A stretch of 36,682 nt of DNA, taken from VFBF01 sp964530695. Lineage in GTDB: Bacteria > Pseudomonadota > Alphaproteobacteria > Caulobacterales > Aquidulcibacteraceae. Below the pieces are notes generated by a model. The model was given only the letters and a program-made list of their open reading frames with translations, was not told the origin of the DNA and made no database searches. The stretch is taken from positions 1 to 36,682 of the forward strand of contig CAZGYQ010000024.1 of assembly GCA_964530695.1 (NCBI GenBank), in the 5' to 3' direction. This document shows, piece by piece, positions 30,138 to 36,682 of the stretch. Each line of letters opens with the position of its first letter. Within the stretch, counting starts at the first letter, position 1. The position numbers and the translations under genes were made by a program.

Positions 30138-31025
30138 ATGACCTCGATGATCACCCGTCGCGCGTTCGCGCTTTCCGCCGCCGTCGCGCTGTTCGCGGGC
30201 CAGGCCATGGCCCAGGCGCCGGCGGCGGGCGGCCCACGCACCTTGCGCTACGCGCGCGCGCCAGGCGTCGCCGCCGACCTGCAGAGCCTTGACCTCTACG
30301 CGGCGCCCGGAGAGGGCCGCCCGCTCGTCGTCTTCATCCACGGCGGCGGCTGGCGCATCGGCGACAAGGGCATGGGCGCGCACGGGCGCCAGAAGGCGGC
30401 GTTCTTCAACGCGCTGGGCATGTCGTATGCGAGCATCAACTACCGCCTCTCGCCCGCCGTCAGGCACCCGGCGCACGTGCAGGATGTCGCCGCCGCGCTC
30501 GCCTGGCTTCACGAGCATGCCGGTGAACTGGGCTTTGATCGCGATCGCATTTATGTCATCGGTCACTCCGCGGGCGCGCACCTCGCCGCGCTCGTTGCAG
30601 TCGACCGTCGCTGGCTCGGCGCGATGGGCAAGCCGCTGTCGATCGTGAAGGGCGCCATCCTGCTCGATGGCGCGGGCTATGACCTGACCACGCAGGCGCC
30701 GGCCGTGATCGCGCGCGGCGGTTTTCTCGGCGAGATGTACAGCGGCGCCTTCACCACCGACCCCGCCGTCTGGCGCGATGCCTCGCCCACGCTGAACATC
30801 GCGCGCGGGCAGGGCGTGGCCCCGTTCCTCATCGTCCATGCGAGCCGGCCGGATTCCACCTATCAGTCGCGCCGGCTTGCGGCGGCGCTGCGCGACGCGG
30901 GCGCCGATGCGCGGCTCTACGAGGCGCGCGGTTACACGCACGCGCAGGTGAACCGGCGCATCGGCGAGCCGGGCGAAGCGGTCACGCGCGAGATCACGGC
31001 GGCGCTGCGTCGCTGGGGCGCGTGA
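30138..31025 (+). CDS. Secreted alpha/beta hydrolase (esterase/lipase type)
   Basis: 295 residues. The N-terminus MTSMITRRAFALSAAVALF has a twin-arginine-like TRRAF and a hydrophobic core, then an AMAQ cleavage site, suggesting Tat or Sec export. Oxyanion motif HGGGW at 68-72 and nucleophile Ser144 in IGHSAGAHLA place it in the hormone-sensitive-lipase/BD-FAE-like esterases. A likely catalytic His is in GYTHAQVN near 271. It is the third secreted hydrolytic or uptake gene in a row (receptor, phosphoesterase, esterase). Confidence 0.85.
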   Translation: MTSMITRRAFALSAAVALFAGQAMAQAPAAGGPRTLRYARAPGVAADLQSLDLYAAPGEGRPLVVFIHGGGWRIGDKGMGAHGRQKAAFFNALGMSYASINYRLSPAVRHPAHVQDVAAALAWLHEHAGELGFDRDRIYVIGHSAGAHLAALVAVDRRWLGAMGKPLSIVKGAILLDGAGYDLTTQAPAVIARGGFLGEMYSGAFTTDPAVWRDASPTLNIARGQGVAPFLIVHASRPDSTYQSRRLAAALRDAGADARLYEARGYTHAQVNRRIGEPGEAVTREITAALRRWGA

Positions 31026-31028
31026 CGT

Positions 31029-31715
31029 TTACGCCCTGCACGCCTGCTCGGCCTCCCAGCGCTTGCGCAGGCGTGCGAGCGGTTCGCGGAATTTCGCGCC
31101 CGTGGGCGCCGCATCGCGGATGCGGTCGGTGCGGAAGTTGCGGAAGGCGTTGCGCAGTTCGCACCATGCCGCGACCATCCGGACGTCCTCGGTATAGGCG
31201 ATCAGGAACGGCCAGATGACCCGGCTGGTCGCGCGGCCATCGACGTCCTCGTAGTCGATCCTGAGTTTCTGCCGCTCGCGGATCGCCGCGCGGATGCGCG
31301 CGACGTCGAATGAATCGGGCGCGCGCTTGCGGAAGGAGATCGGCCGCAGCGACGCATCGAGCAAGATGACGCGGAGCTCTTCGGGCACCGCGTGGTTGAG
31401 CTTGGCGATGAGATCCTGCGCGCCGCGCGCGAGCGCCGCATCGCCGCGCTGCGCCACCCACGCCGCGCCGAGCACGGCGGCCTCGAGTTCGTCATGCGTC
31501 AGCATCAGCGGCGGCATGTCGAAGCCGCTGTCGATCACGTAGCCGGTGCCGGCCTCGCCCCGCACGGGCACGTTCTGCGCCACGAGCTCGGCCATGTCGC
31601 GATAGAGCGTGCGCAGCGAGACCTCGAGTTCCTCGGCCAGTTCGCGGCCCGTCACCGGCCGGCGCTTGCGGCGCAGGACCTGGATGATGCGGAACAGGCG
31701 TTCGGTGCGTCTCAT
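31029..31715 (-). CDS. YafY-type HTH/WYL-domain regulator
   Basis: 228 residues. N-terminal HTH: RTERLFRIIQVLRRKRRPVTGRELAEELEVSLRTLYRDMAEL. Next comes a YafY-type middle with GYVIDSGFDMPPLMLTHDELEAAVLG, then a WYL-like domain with RQKLRIDYEDVDGR and VIWPFLIAYTEDVRMVAAWCELRNAFRNFRTDRI. WYL proteins bind small ligands or nucleic acid. The gene is divergent from the GST-like gene with a perfect 10-bp inverted repeat between them, the expected layout for local autoregulation. Confidence 0.92.
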   Translation of the reverse strand: MRRTERLFRIIQVLRRKRRPVTGRELAEELEVSLRTLYRDMAELVAQNVPVRGEAGTGYVIDSGFDMPPLMLTHDELEAAVLGAAWVAQRGDAALARGAQDLIAKLNHAVPEELRVILLDASLRPISFRKRAPDSFDVARIRAAIRERQKLRIDYEDVDGRATSRVIWPFLIAYTEDVRMVAAWCELRNAFRNFRTDRIRDAAPTGAKFREPLARLRKRWEAEQACRA

Positions 31716-31720
31716 GGCGT

Positions 31721-31755
31721 CTGCTGACAGACTGCTGCCACAAGGCTGTCAGCAG
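31721..31755. promoter_or_regulatory. Inverted-repeat operator between regulator and GST-like gene
   Basis: CTGCTGACAG (31721-31730) and CTGTCAGCAG (31746-31755) are exact reverse complements with a 15-bp spacer. The site begins six bases upstream of the regulator start and 49 bp before the GST start, ideal for repressing both. Confidence 0.7.
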
Positions 31756-31803
31756 GGCAAGTCCATGAACCGCTTCCGCGTAACGGACCGCAAGGAGAGC
31801 GAC

Positions 31804-32526
31804 ATGACGACGTTGTATGGTTGGGGGCCGATGTTCGACCTGCCGGGGCCGAGCCCGTATGTGATGAAGGCCGACATCCAGATGCAGATGCTGGGCGCGC
31901 CGTTCAAGCGCGCGATCGCCGAACTGGACTCCGTGGCCAAGCACAAGGCGCCCTATGTGGTCGACGACGGCGTGCTCATCGAGGACAGCACCTTCATCCG
32001 CATGCATTTCGAGAAGAAGCTGGGCAAGGATCTCGACGAAGGTCTGACGGCCGCGCAGCGCGGGCAGGCCTGGGCGGTGGAGCGTCTGCTCGAGGACCGG
32101 CTCGGCCTGATCATGGTGTGCGAGCGCTGGCTCGACGACGCCAACTTCAACAAGGGCCCGGCGCAATTTTTCGCCGGTGTTCCGGAGGCGATGCGCGCGC
32201 AGGTTATCGCGGAGGTGCGCGCGGGCGTCGAAGCAAACATGAAGGGGCACGGCATCGGCCGCCATTCGCGCGAGGAGCGCATGGCGCTGGCTGAGCGCGA
32301 CGTCGGCGCGGCCGCGGCGATGCTGGGCGAGGGGCCGTTCCTGTTCGGCGCGAAGCCGACGGCGGCGGATGCGGCGGCCTATGGCGTGCTCGCGGCGTGC
32401 GGCACGCGGTATTTCGATACGCCGCTCGTGGCGCTGATCGATGCGCGACCAAATCTGCGGCCTTACCTGGCGCGCATGGAAGAGCGCTTCTTCGCCGAAG
32501 CGGCCTGGCCCGCGATGGCGGCTTAA
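31804..32526 (+). CDS. Glutathione S-transferase-family protein
   Basis: 240 residues from ATG 31804; AAGGAG stands 7 bases upstream. The N-terminal thioredoxin-like domain is MTTLYGWGPMFDLPGPSPYVMKADIQMQMLG, with the cis-Pro equivalent in KHKAPYVVDDG. The all-helical C-terminal domain ends LIDARPNLRPYLARMEERFF. The usual catalytic Tyr/Ser/Cys at the first helix is not obvious, as in several bacterial GST-like groups. The stop overlaps that of the convergent hydrolase by 3 bases. Its expression is probably controlled by the divergent WYL regulator. Confidence 0.8.
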   Translation: MTTLYGWGPMFDLPGPSPYVMKADIQMQMLGAPFKRAIAELDSVAKHKAPYVVDDGVLIEDSTFIRMHFEKKLGKDLDEGLTAAQRGQAWAVERLLEDRLGLIMVCERWLDDANFNKGPAQFFAGVPEAMRAQVIAEVRAGVEANMKGHGIGRHSREERMALAERDVGAAAAMLGEGPFLFGAKPTAADAAAYGVLAACGTRYFDTPLVALIDARPNLRPYLARMEERFFAEAAWPAMAA

Positions 32527-33389
32527 AGGAACGCGTGGAGCTGCTCCATGAAATGTTCGAACCGGTCGTGGTGCAGCCAGTGGCCGGCGTCCTCGAACAG
32601 CTCCACGCGCGCGTTGCGGAAGTGCTGCGCGCGCCCGTCGGCCGCGGGGTTCGAGGCCCAGCTCTTGGCGCCGTAGAGCAGCAGCGTCGGGCAGTCGATC
32701 GCGCGCCAGAGGTTTTCGATCTCGGCCTGCGGCATGTCCACGGGCGGCCACACGCGCAGATAGTTGTCGAACTTCCAGCTGTAGGTGCCGTCCTCGTTCT
32801 GGCTCACCCCGTGCACTGTGAGGTGGCGCGCCTGCTCGTCCGAGAGATAGCCGTTCTCTTCCCTCATGCGCGCAAGCGCGGCGTCGATGGTCGGGTAGCG
32901 CTTCGGCGCGCGCGCCGCGGCGGCGCGCTTGTCGTCCACCCAGGCGCGGAAGCGCTGCGCGTACGGTCTGGCGTTGCGCTCGGCGATGATCTTCGGCGAC
33001 GGCCCGAGCCCTTCGATGGCGCACACGCGGCTGACGTTTTCCGGGTAAAGCCCCGCATATCGCAGCGCGACATTGCCGCCGAGAGAATGCGCCACAACCG
33101 CTGCCGGCGCGAGCTTCAGCTGGTGGAAAAGCTGCGCGAGATCGTAGACGAGCGCGCTCAGGGAATAGTCTCCCTCCGGAGACCAGGCGCTGTCGCCGTG
33201 GCCGCGCAGGTCCGGCGCGATGATGCGCCAGTCCCTCGCCAGCGCGCGCGCCGTCCAGTCCCACGAGCGGCAATGGTCGCGTCCGCCATGCACCAGCACG
33301 AGCGGCGGCGCTGCGGGATCGCCCCATTCCACGTAGTGCAGGCGCAGGCGCTGCGAGATGAAGGCATGCGAGGTGGGGCCGCGATCCAT
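32523..33389 (-). CDS. Alpha/beta hydrolase
   Basis: 288 residues, no signal peptide, so cytoplasmic. Oxyanion LVLVHGGRDHCRSWDW, PDLRGHGDSAW, nucleophile Ser102 in VVAHSLGGNVALR, probable acid in the CPTLLLYGAKS region and histidine in FEDAGHWLHHD. It belongs to the epoxide-hydrolase/haloperoxidase-like fold family; the particular reaction is unknown. It ends on the stop of the GST-like gene, tail to tail. Confidence 0.85.
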   Translation of the reverse strand: MDRGPTSHAFISQRLRLHYVEWGDPAAPPLVLVHGGRDHCRSWDWTARALARDWRIIAPDLRGHGDSAWSPEGDYSLSALVYDLAQLFHQLKLAPAAVVAHSLGGNVALRYAGLYPENVSRVCAIEGLGPSPKIIAERNARPYAQRFRAWVDDKRAAAARAPKRYPTIDAALARMREENGYLSDEQARHLTVHGVSQNEDGTYSWKFDNYLRVWPPVDMPQAEIENLWRAIDCPTLLLYGAKSWASNPAADGRAQHFRNARVELFEDAGHWLHHDRFEHFMEQLHAFL

Positions 33390-33518
33390 TGAGGTTTCCG
33401 GGCTGGCGGCGCCGATCTGGCTCGACCGCGGGCGCCACTCTTACAGCGGCGGCCCACGCACCTCCATAATGGTCGCACGGCTTGACCCGGGGCGCCGCCC
33501 GCGCCACACGCCAACGCG

Positions 33519-34295
33519 ATGGAAACGCCCGGACAGAAACCTGACGCCCCGCGTCCGCGGGGGCTGGCGGCGCTCGCGGATTTTGTGACCAACATGGACG
33601 CCCGCGCGTGGCGCGCCGTGTGGATCACGCTGGCGATGTTCGTCGTCGTCGGCGCGATGCTCGTGGTCGGCCGCCTCGTGCTCGGCGACCAGATCGAGAT
33701 TGCGGTGAAGTCCTGGCTCGGCGGCGCGGAGCGGGGCCACTGGGCGCTGCCGGCGGCCATCCTCGCCTTCACGATCGCGGCCTTCGTCGGCGCGCCGCAG
33801 TTCGTGCTGATCGGGGCCTGCGTCATCGCTTTCGGGCCGGAACGCGGCTTCTGGTATGCGTGGATCGCCACCATCGCCTCGGGCGCGGTGACGTACTTCG
33901 TCGCGCGGTTCTCCGGCGCGCAGAAGATCGTCGCCCGCTACAGCGGCGCCACCGGCGGGCGTTTCACCCGCTTCATGGGCAATTCCCGCAACGCGTTCTT
34001 CGCCTCGATGATCGTGCGGATGCTGCCGACGGCGCCGTTCATCGTCGTCAACATGAGCATGGCGGTGGCAGGGATGCCGTTCGCGCCGTTCATCCTCGGG
34101 CTCGCGGCGGGCGTTGCGCCCAAGACCGCCATCGTCGCCTTCGCCGGCGACGGGATCATGGATGCGCTCGAGGGCAATGTGGGCGCGGCGGCGGTGGCGG
34201 GGGCCGTGGCGATCGCGATCTGGTTCGCGGCGGTGGTGCTGGTGCGCCGGTTCGTCAGGAACCCGGTCACGGAAGGCGAGGAGAAGGGAAAGTAG
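33519..34295 (+). CDS. TVP38/TMEM64 (VTT-domain) membrane protein
   Basis: 258 residues with about five or six hydrophobic segments. The VTT domain runs about 75-200: FVGAPQFVLIGACVIAFGPERGFWYAWIATIASG, then FFASMIVRMLPTAPFIVVNMSMAVAGMPFAPFILG (R-x-x-P-x-x-P-x-x-x-N pattern). Family members are DedA-related and implicated in lipid handling or membrane homeostasis. N- and C-termini are hydrophilic. The palindromic element immediately downstream may terminate it. Confidence 0.85.
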   Translation: METPGQKPDAPRPRGLAALADFVTNMDARAWRAVWITLAMFVVVGAMLVVGRLVLGDQIEIAVKSWLGGAERGHWALPAAILAFTIAAFVGAPQFVLIGACVIAFGPERGFWYAWIATIASGAVTYFVARFSGAQKIVARYSGATGGRFTRFMGNSRNAFFASMIVRMLPTAPFIVVNMSMAVAGMPFAPFILGLAAGVAPKTAIVAFAGDGIMDALEGNVGAAAVAGAVAIAIWFAAVVLVRRFVRNPVTEGEEKGK

Positions 34296-34297
34296 AC

Positions 34298-34362
34298 GGG
34301 AGCGCGGGCCTTCAGGCCCGCAAGGCCTTCGAGAGTTGGCGGGCCTGAAGGCCCGCGCTCCC
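34298..34362. repeat. Bipartite REP-like palindromic element, variant copy 3
   Basis: 24-bp arms (34298-34321 and 34339-34362) are exact inverted repeats with a 17-bp spacer. Each arm is itself palindromic around CTTCAG/CTGAAG, as in the copies at 12249 and 23171. The arm sequence GGGAGCGCGGGCCTTCAGGC differs from the others mainly at paired positions. The element starts two bases after the stop of the VTT gene and may act as its terminator. Confidence 0.8.
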
Positions 34363-34415
34363 AGCTATCGAGCAAATTTCTTGCGCCTCAGTGCGCTTTC
34401 CGCTATCCCGTCCGC

Positions 34416-34493
34416 ATGATCCGTCCCCGGACCCGCCTCCTTCTTCCGCTTCTGGGCCTTAGTTGCCCCCGGGCGCGCTCGTCCCTGGCCTGA
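34416..34493 (+). CDS. Leucine-rich leader peptide of leuA
   Basis: A 25-residue ORF. Of residues 8-15, six are leucine (LLLPLLGL), encoded by CTC, CTT, CTT, CTT, CTG and CTT; a seventh leucine is at 24. Stop TGA 34491-34493, 55 bp before leuA. A GC-rich hairpin overlaps its 3' part. This matches ribosome-mediated attenuation leaders of leucine biosynthesis known in other proteobacteria. The ribosome binding site is weak. Confidence 0.6.
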   Translation: MIRPRTRLLLPLLGLSCPRARSSLA

Positions 34494-34512
34494 CGGCCAC
34501 GCGCTTCGGGGG
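34466..34512 (+). promoter_or_regulatory. Candidate attenuator hairpin upstream of leuA
   Basis: CCCCCGGG and the following GCGC pair with GCGCTTCGGGGG, one bulge and two G-U pairs. The inner stem TGGCC-TGAC-GGCCA sits within the loop. A short TTTT occurs at 34520-34523. The stem begins just after the leader leucine codons, so a stalled ribosome could influence it. A true U-rich terminator is not obvious. Confidence 0.4.
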
Positions 34513-34548
34513 TCTGAGGTTTTCCACCCCCTTCCAGGAGCGCCCGCC

Positions 34549-36090
34549 ATGCCGGCTCACGTAAAGATCTTCGACACCACCATGCGCGACGGGGAGCAGT
34601 CCCCCGGCGCCTCCATGACCCTCGATGAAAAGCTGGAGCTGGCGCAATGGCTCGACGCCACCGGCGTCGACGTCATCGAGGCAGGCTTCCCGATCTCCTC
34701 CAACGGCGACTTCGAGGCCGTGCGCGCGGTTGCGGGCGTGGTGAAGGAAAGCGTCGTGTGCGGACTGTCGCGCGCCGGCGCCAAGGATATCGACCGTTGC
34801 TGGGAAGCCATCAAGGGCGCGGCCCGCCCGCGCATCCATTCGTTCCTGTCCACCTCCCCGATCCACCGCAAGCACAAGCTGCAGATGGACCAGGACCAGG
34901 TGCTCGACGCGATCACGTTCTCGGTTTCCCACGCGCGCAATCTCTGCGCGGACGTGGAGTGGAGCGCCGAGGATGCCACCCGCACGGAGCGTGATTTCCT
35001 GCGCCGCTGCGTCGAGGCCGCGATCAAGGCCGGCGCCACGACGATCAACGTGCCCGACACCGTGGGCTATTCGTTCCCGCAGGAATACGGCGAGATCTTC
35101 GCCGATCTCATCGCCAACGTGCCGGGCGCCGACAAGGTCGTGTTCTCCGCGCACTGCCACAACGATCTCGGCCTCGCGGTGGCGAACTCGATCGCTGCGG
35201 TGATGGCGGGCGCGCGCCAGATCGAATGCGCGATCAACGGCCTCGGCGAGCGTGCCGGCAATGCAGCGCTCGAAGAAGTGGTGATGGCGTTGCGCGTACG
35301 CGGCGACGTGCTGCCGTATGAAACGAAAATCGACTCCACGCGCCTGATGCGCGCGAGCCAGATGGTCAGCCGCATCACCGGTTTTCCCGTGCAGTACAAC
35401 AAGGCCATCGTCGGCAAGAACGCGTTCAGCCACGAGAGCGGCATCCATCAGGACGGCATGCTGAAGAACGCCCAGACCTACGAGATCATGCGGCCGGAGG
35501 ATGTCGGACAGGGCGGCACGTCGCTGGTGCTCGGCAAGCTCTCAGGCCGCGCGGCGTTCAAGGACAAGCTGGCCGACCTCGGCTACGAACTGGCGGCGAA
35601 CGAATTCCAGGATGCGTTCACGCGCTTCAAGGAACTCGCCGACCGCAAGCGCCACGTCTACGATGACGACATCATCGCGCTGGTGGACGATCAGATCGCT
35701 CACAGCCATGACGCCATCCAGGTGAAACGCCTGCGCGTCGTCGCCGGCACCGAAGGCCCGCAGACCGCGGAACTCGATCTTGAGATCGACGGCGAACACC
35801 GCTGGACCACCGCGCGCGGCAACGGCCCGGTGGACGCGATCTTCGCCGCCATCCGTTCGCTCATCCCGCACGATGCAAAACTCGATCTCTACCAGGTCCA
35901 CGCCGTCACCGAGGGCACGGACGCGCAGGCCGAAGTCAGCGTGCGCCTGATCGAGAACGGTCGCGTGGGCGCGGCGCGCGCGGCGGACGCTGACACGCTC
36001 GTGGCGAGCGCGAAGGCCTATGTGGCGGCGCTCAACCGCCTTGCGGCGAAGCGCGCGAAGGGGCCGGACGCGCAGGAAAGCGCGGCGTAG
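34549..36090 (+). CDS. leuA: 2-isopropylmalate synthase
   Basis: 513 residues, the length of type 1 LeuA, which condenses acetyl-CoA and 2-ketoisovalerate in the first committed step of leucine biosynthesis. It begins with FDTTMRDGEQSPGASMTLDEKLELAQWLD and contains HCHNDLGLAVANSIAAVMAGA, INGLGERAGNAALEEVVMALRVR, and SGIHQDGMLKN. The C-terminal regulatory domain (about 390-500) ends in VDAIFAAIRSLIPHDAKLDLYQVHAVTEGTDAQAEVSVRL. AGGAG lies eight bases before the ATG. Leucine feedback is expected for this domain. A leucine-rich leader precedes it. Confidence 0.97.
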   Translation: MPAHVKIFDTTMRDGEQSPGASMTLDEKLELAQWLDATGVDVIEAGFPISSNGDFEAVRAVAGVVKESVVCGLSRAGAKDIDRCWEAIKGAARPRIHSFLSTSPIHRKHKLQMDQDQVLDAITFSVSHARNLCADVEWSAEDATRTERDFLRRCVEAAIKAGATTINVPDTVGYSFPQEYGEIFADLIANVPGADKVVFSAHCHNDLGLAVANSIAAVMAGARQIECAINGLGERAGNAALEEVVMALRVRGDVLPYETKIDSTRLMRASQMVSRITGFPVQYNKAIVGKNAFSHESGIHQDGMLKNAQTYEIMRPEDVGQGGTSLVLGKLSGRAAFKDKLADLGYELAANEFQDAFTRFKELADRKRHVYDDDIIALVDDQIAHSHDAIQVKRLRVVAGTEGPQTAELDLEIDGEHRWTTARGNGPVDAIFAAIRSLIPHDAKLDLYQVHAVTEGTDAQAEVSVRLIENGRVGAARAADADTLVASAKAYVAALNRLAAKRAKGPDAQESAA

Positions 36091-36126
36091 GCGAGAGTTG
36101 GCCTGCGGCGTCCTGCCGACCTCGTC

Positions 36127-36474
36127 TTACCCGCGCACGCCGTCGCCCTTGAGCGTCTCCAGATAAGCCGAGAGATCGCGCGCCTGCTCGGGCGTCACCG
36201 CGACGTTTGGCATTGTCGGATGCGCGGAGTGCAGCCAGACGTTCAGCGCCAGCGCGTTCATGCCGGGCATCCGCGCGATGGTCTCGAAACGCGGCGCGGC
36301 CGGGTTGGGCGAGGCATGGCCCGGCGTCACGGCGTGACACGCCGCGCAAATTTCCTGTGCGAAGGCAAGCCCGCGCGCAACGGCGGGGTCGGCGGCTGGA
36401 ACCGGCGCTGCGGGCGGCGCGCATACGCAAGCCGTCGCAAGGCAAAGCGCCGCAAGCAGGATCAACCGTCGCAT
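36127..36474 (-). CDS. Secreted single-heme c-type cytochrome
   Basis: 115 residues with an export signal; LATACVC may be a lipobox (Cys16 or Cys18), so a lipoprotein is possible. Heme motif CAACH at 43-47. The likely axial methionine is Met88 in TMPNVAV. The C-terminal QARDLSAYLETLKG helix fits a small class I cytochrome c, similar to those found beside oxidases and dehydrogenases. No partner enzyme adjoins it, so the electron-transfer partner is open. It is convergent with leuA, 36 bp between stops. Confidence 0.85.
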   Translation of the reverse strand: MRRLILLAALCLATACVCAPPAAPVPAADPAVARGLAFAQEICAACHAVTPGHASPNPAAPRFETIARMPGMNALALNVWLHSAHPTMPNVAVTPEQARDLSAYLETLKGDGVRG

Positions 36475-36578
36475 CCGAACCTCCGCTGTCTTCGGTCGCC
36501 ATCGGACAAGAATACGATGATCCCCCGCGCGCGCGGCGCGTTGATCGGGGTCAAGGCGAAGCGGGGGCCGGGAGAGCG

Positions 36579-36682
36579 CCGCGCCTTTCCATCCCCCGCG
36601 CGCGGGGGAGGGATGGCCGAGTGCAAACGAGGTCAGGGTGAGGGGACAGTCTCGCAGAATGAGATTCGTTCTGCGCCGCCGG
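36579..36682. repeat. Interspersed inverted-repeat element, copy 2 (cut by window end)
   Basis: This is a second copy of the element at 11452-11597, preceded by the shared GCCGCGCCTTTCC flank. The segment from about 36608 reads nearly as in copy 1, including GGTCAGGGTGAGGGGACAGT and TGAGATTCGTTCTGCGCCGC. The left arm differs (CCCCCGCGCGCGGGGG in place of the 19-bp arm), and the right half lies beyond the window. It fills part of the 208-bp gap upstream of the cytochrome gene. Confidence 0.8.

Noticed and set aside
28730..30241. 503-residue minus-strand frame opposite the phosphoesterase
   Set aside because: Shadow frame; the plus strand has signal peptide and metal motifs.
31492..33507. 671-residue minus-strand frame spanning GST and hydrolase genes
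   Set aside because: It runs antisense through one supported gene and out of frame through another; product is low complexity.
1..36682. CRISPR array or anti-phage island
   Set aside because: No regularly spaced direct repeats, cas genes, restriction genes or toxin-antitoxin pairs found; the TIR genes stand alone.

Overview
The window is about 36.7 kb of high-GC chromosomal DNA. It most likely comes from an alphaproteobacterium of the Caulobacterales / Hyphomonadaceae type. The main clue is a flagellar block (14-22 kb) with factors typical of that group: FlbT, FlaF, FliX, an FlbY-like protein and a CheL/FlgJ-type rod protein. A perfect TTAA-N7-TTAA box of the CtrA type and a single-cysteine DksA support the same placement. 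Most of the window is ordinary housekeeping sequence. I see no prophage, integron, transposase, CRISPR array or rRNA operon. The placement is inferred from gene content and style, not from a database search.

Layout. 1-8 kb: the 3' part of mutY, a TIR-transmembrane-TPR protein, rsmD, a TerC-family membrane protein, an rluB-type pseudouridine synthase, tadA, a palindromic repeat, ribF with a MaoC-type hydratase, an NnrU-family protein, an Hpt phosphotransfer protein and a [2Fe-2S] ferredoxin. 8-13.8 kb: Nudix hydrolase, two methyltransferases, a second TIR-like membrane protein, a small hydrophobic protein, an inverted-repeat element, a basic unknown protein, a REP-like element and xseA. 13.8-22.2 kb: flbT-flaF-flagellin-flaG-like and a second compact flagellin-like gene, then on the other strand flgI-cheL/flgJ-flbY with an unknown membrane protein downstream. 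fliX is divergent from flgI, and dksA follows. 22.2-26 kb: secreted C13-type peptidase, REP-like element, shortened DUF983 protein, nitroreductase, secreted hydrolase with an Lrp regulator, and a tRNA with anticodon CAT. 26-31 kb: TonB-dependent receptor, secreted alkaline-phosphatase-superfamily enzyme and secreted esterase. 31-36.7 kb: WYL/YafY regulator divergent from a GST-like gene, alpha/beta hydrolase, VTT/TVP38 membrane protein, leuA preceded by a leucine-rich leader ORF, a c-type cytochrome, and a second copy of the 11.5-kb repeat cut by the window end.

The most notable observations are regulatory or structural. (i) Three bipartite palindromic elements share an architecture, and their arms differ by compensatory changes. 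(ii) A leuA leader peptide has clustered leucine codons and a following hairpin. (iii) A perfect 10-bp inverted repeat lies between the WYL regulator and the GST-like gene. (iv) A degenerate, compact flagellin-like gene sits under a perfect CtrA box beside a large flagellin whose central region is an internal duplication. (v) Two membrane-anchored TIR-fold proteins lie within 10 kb of each other, one with the catalytic glutamate position intact and one with aspartate there. I did not find a convincing multi-gene novel system. The flagellin pair and the TIR pair are the best candidates for biology not yet described.
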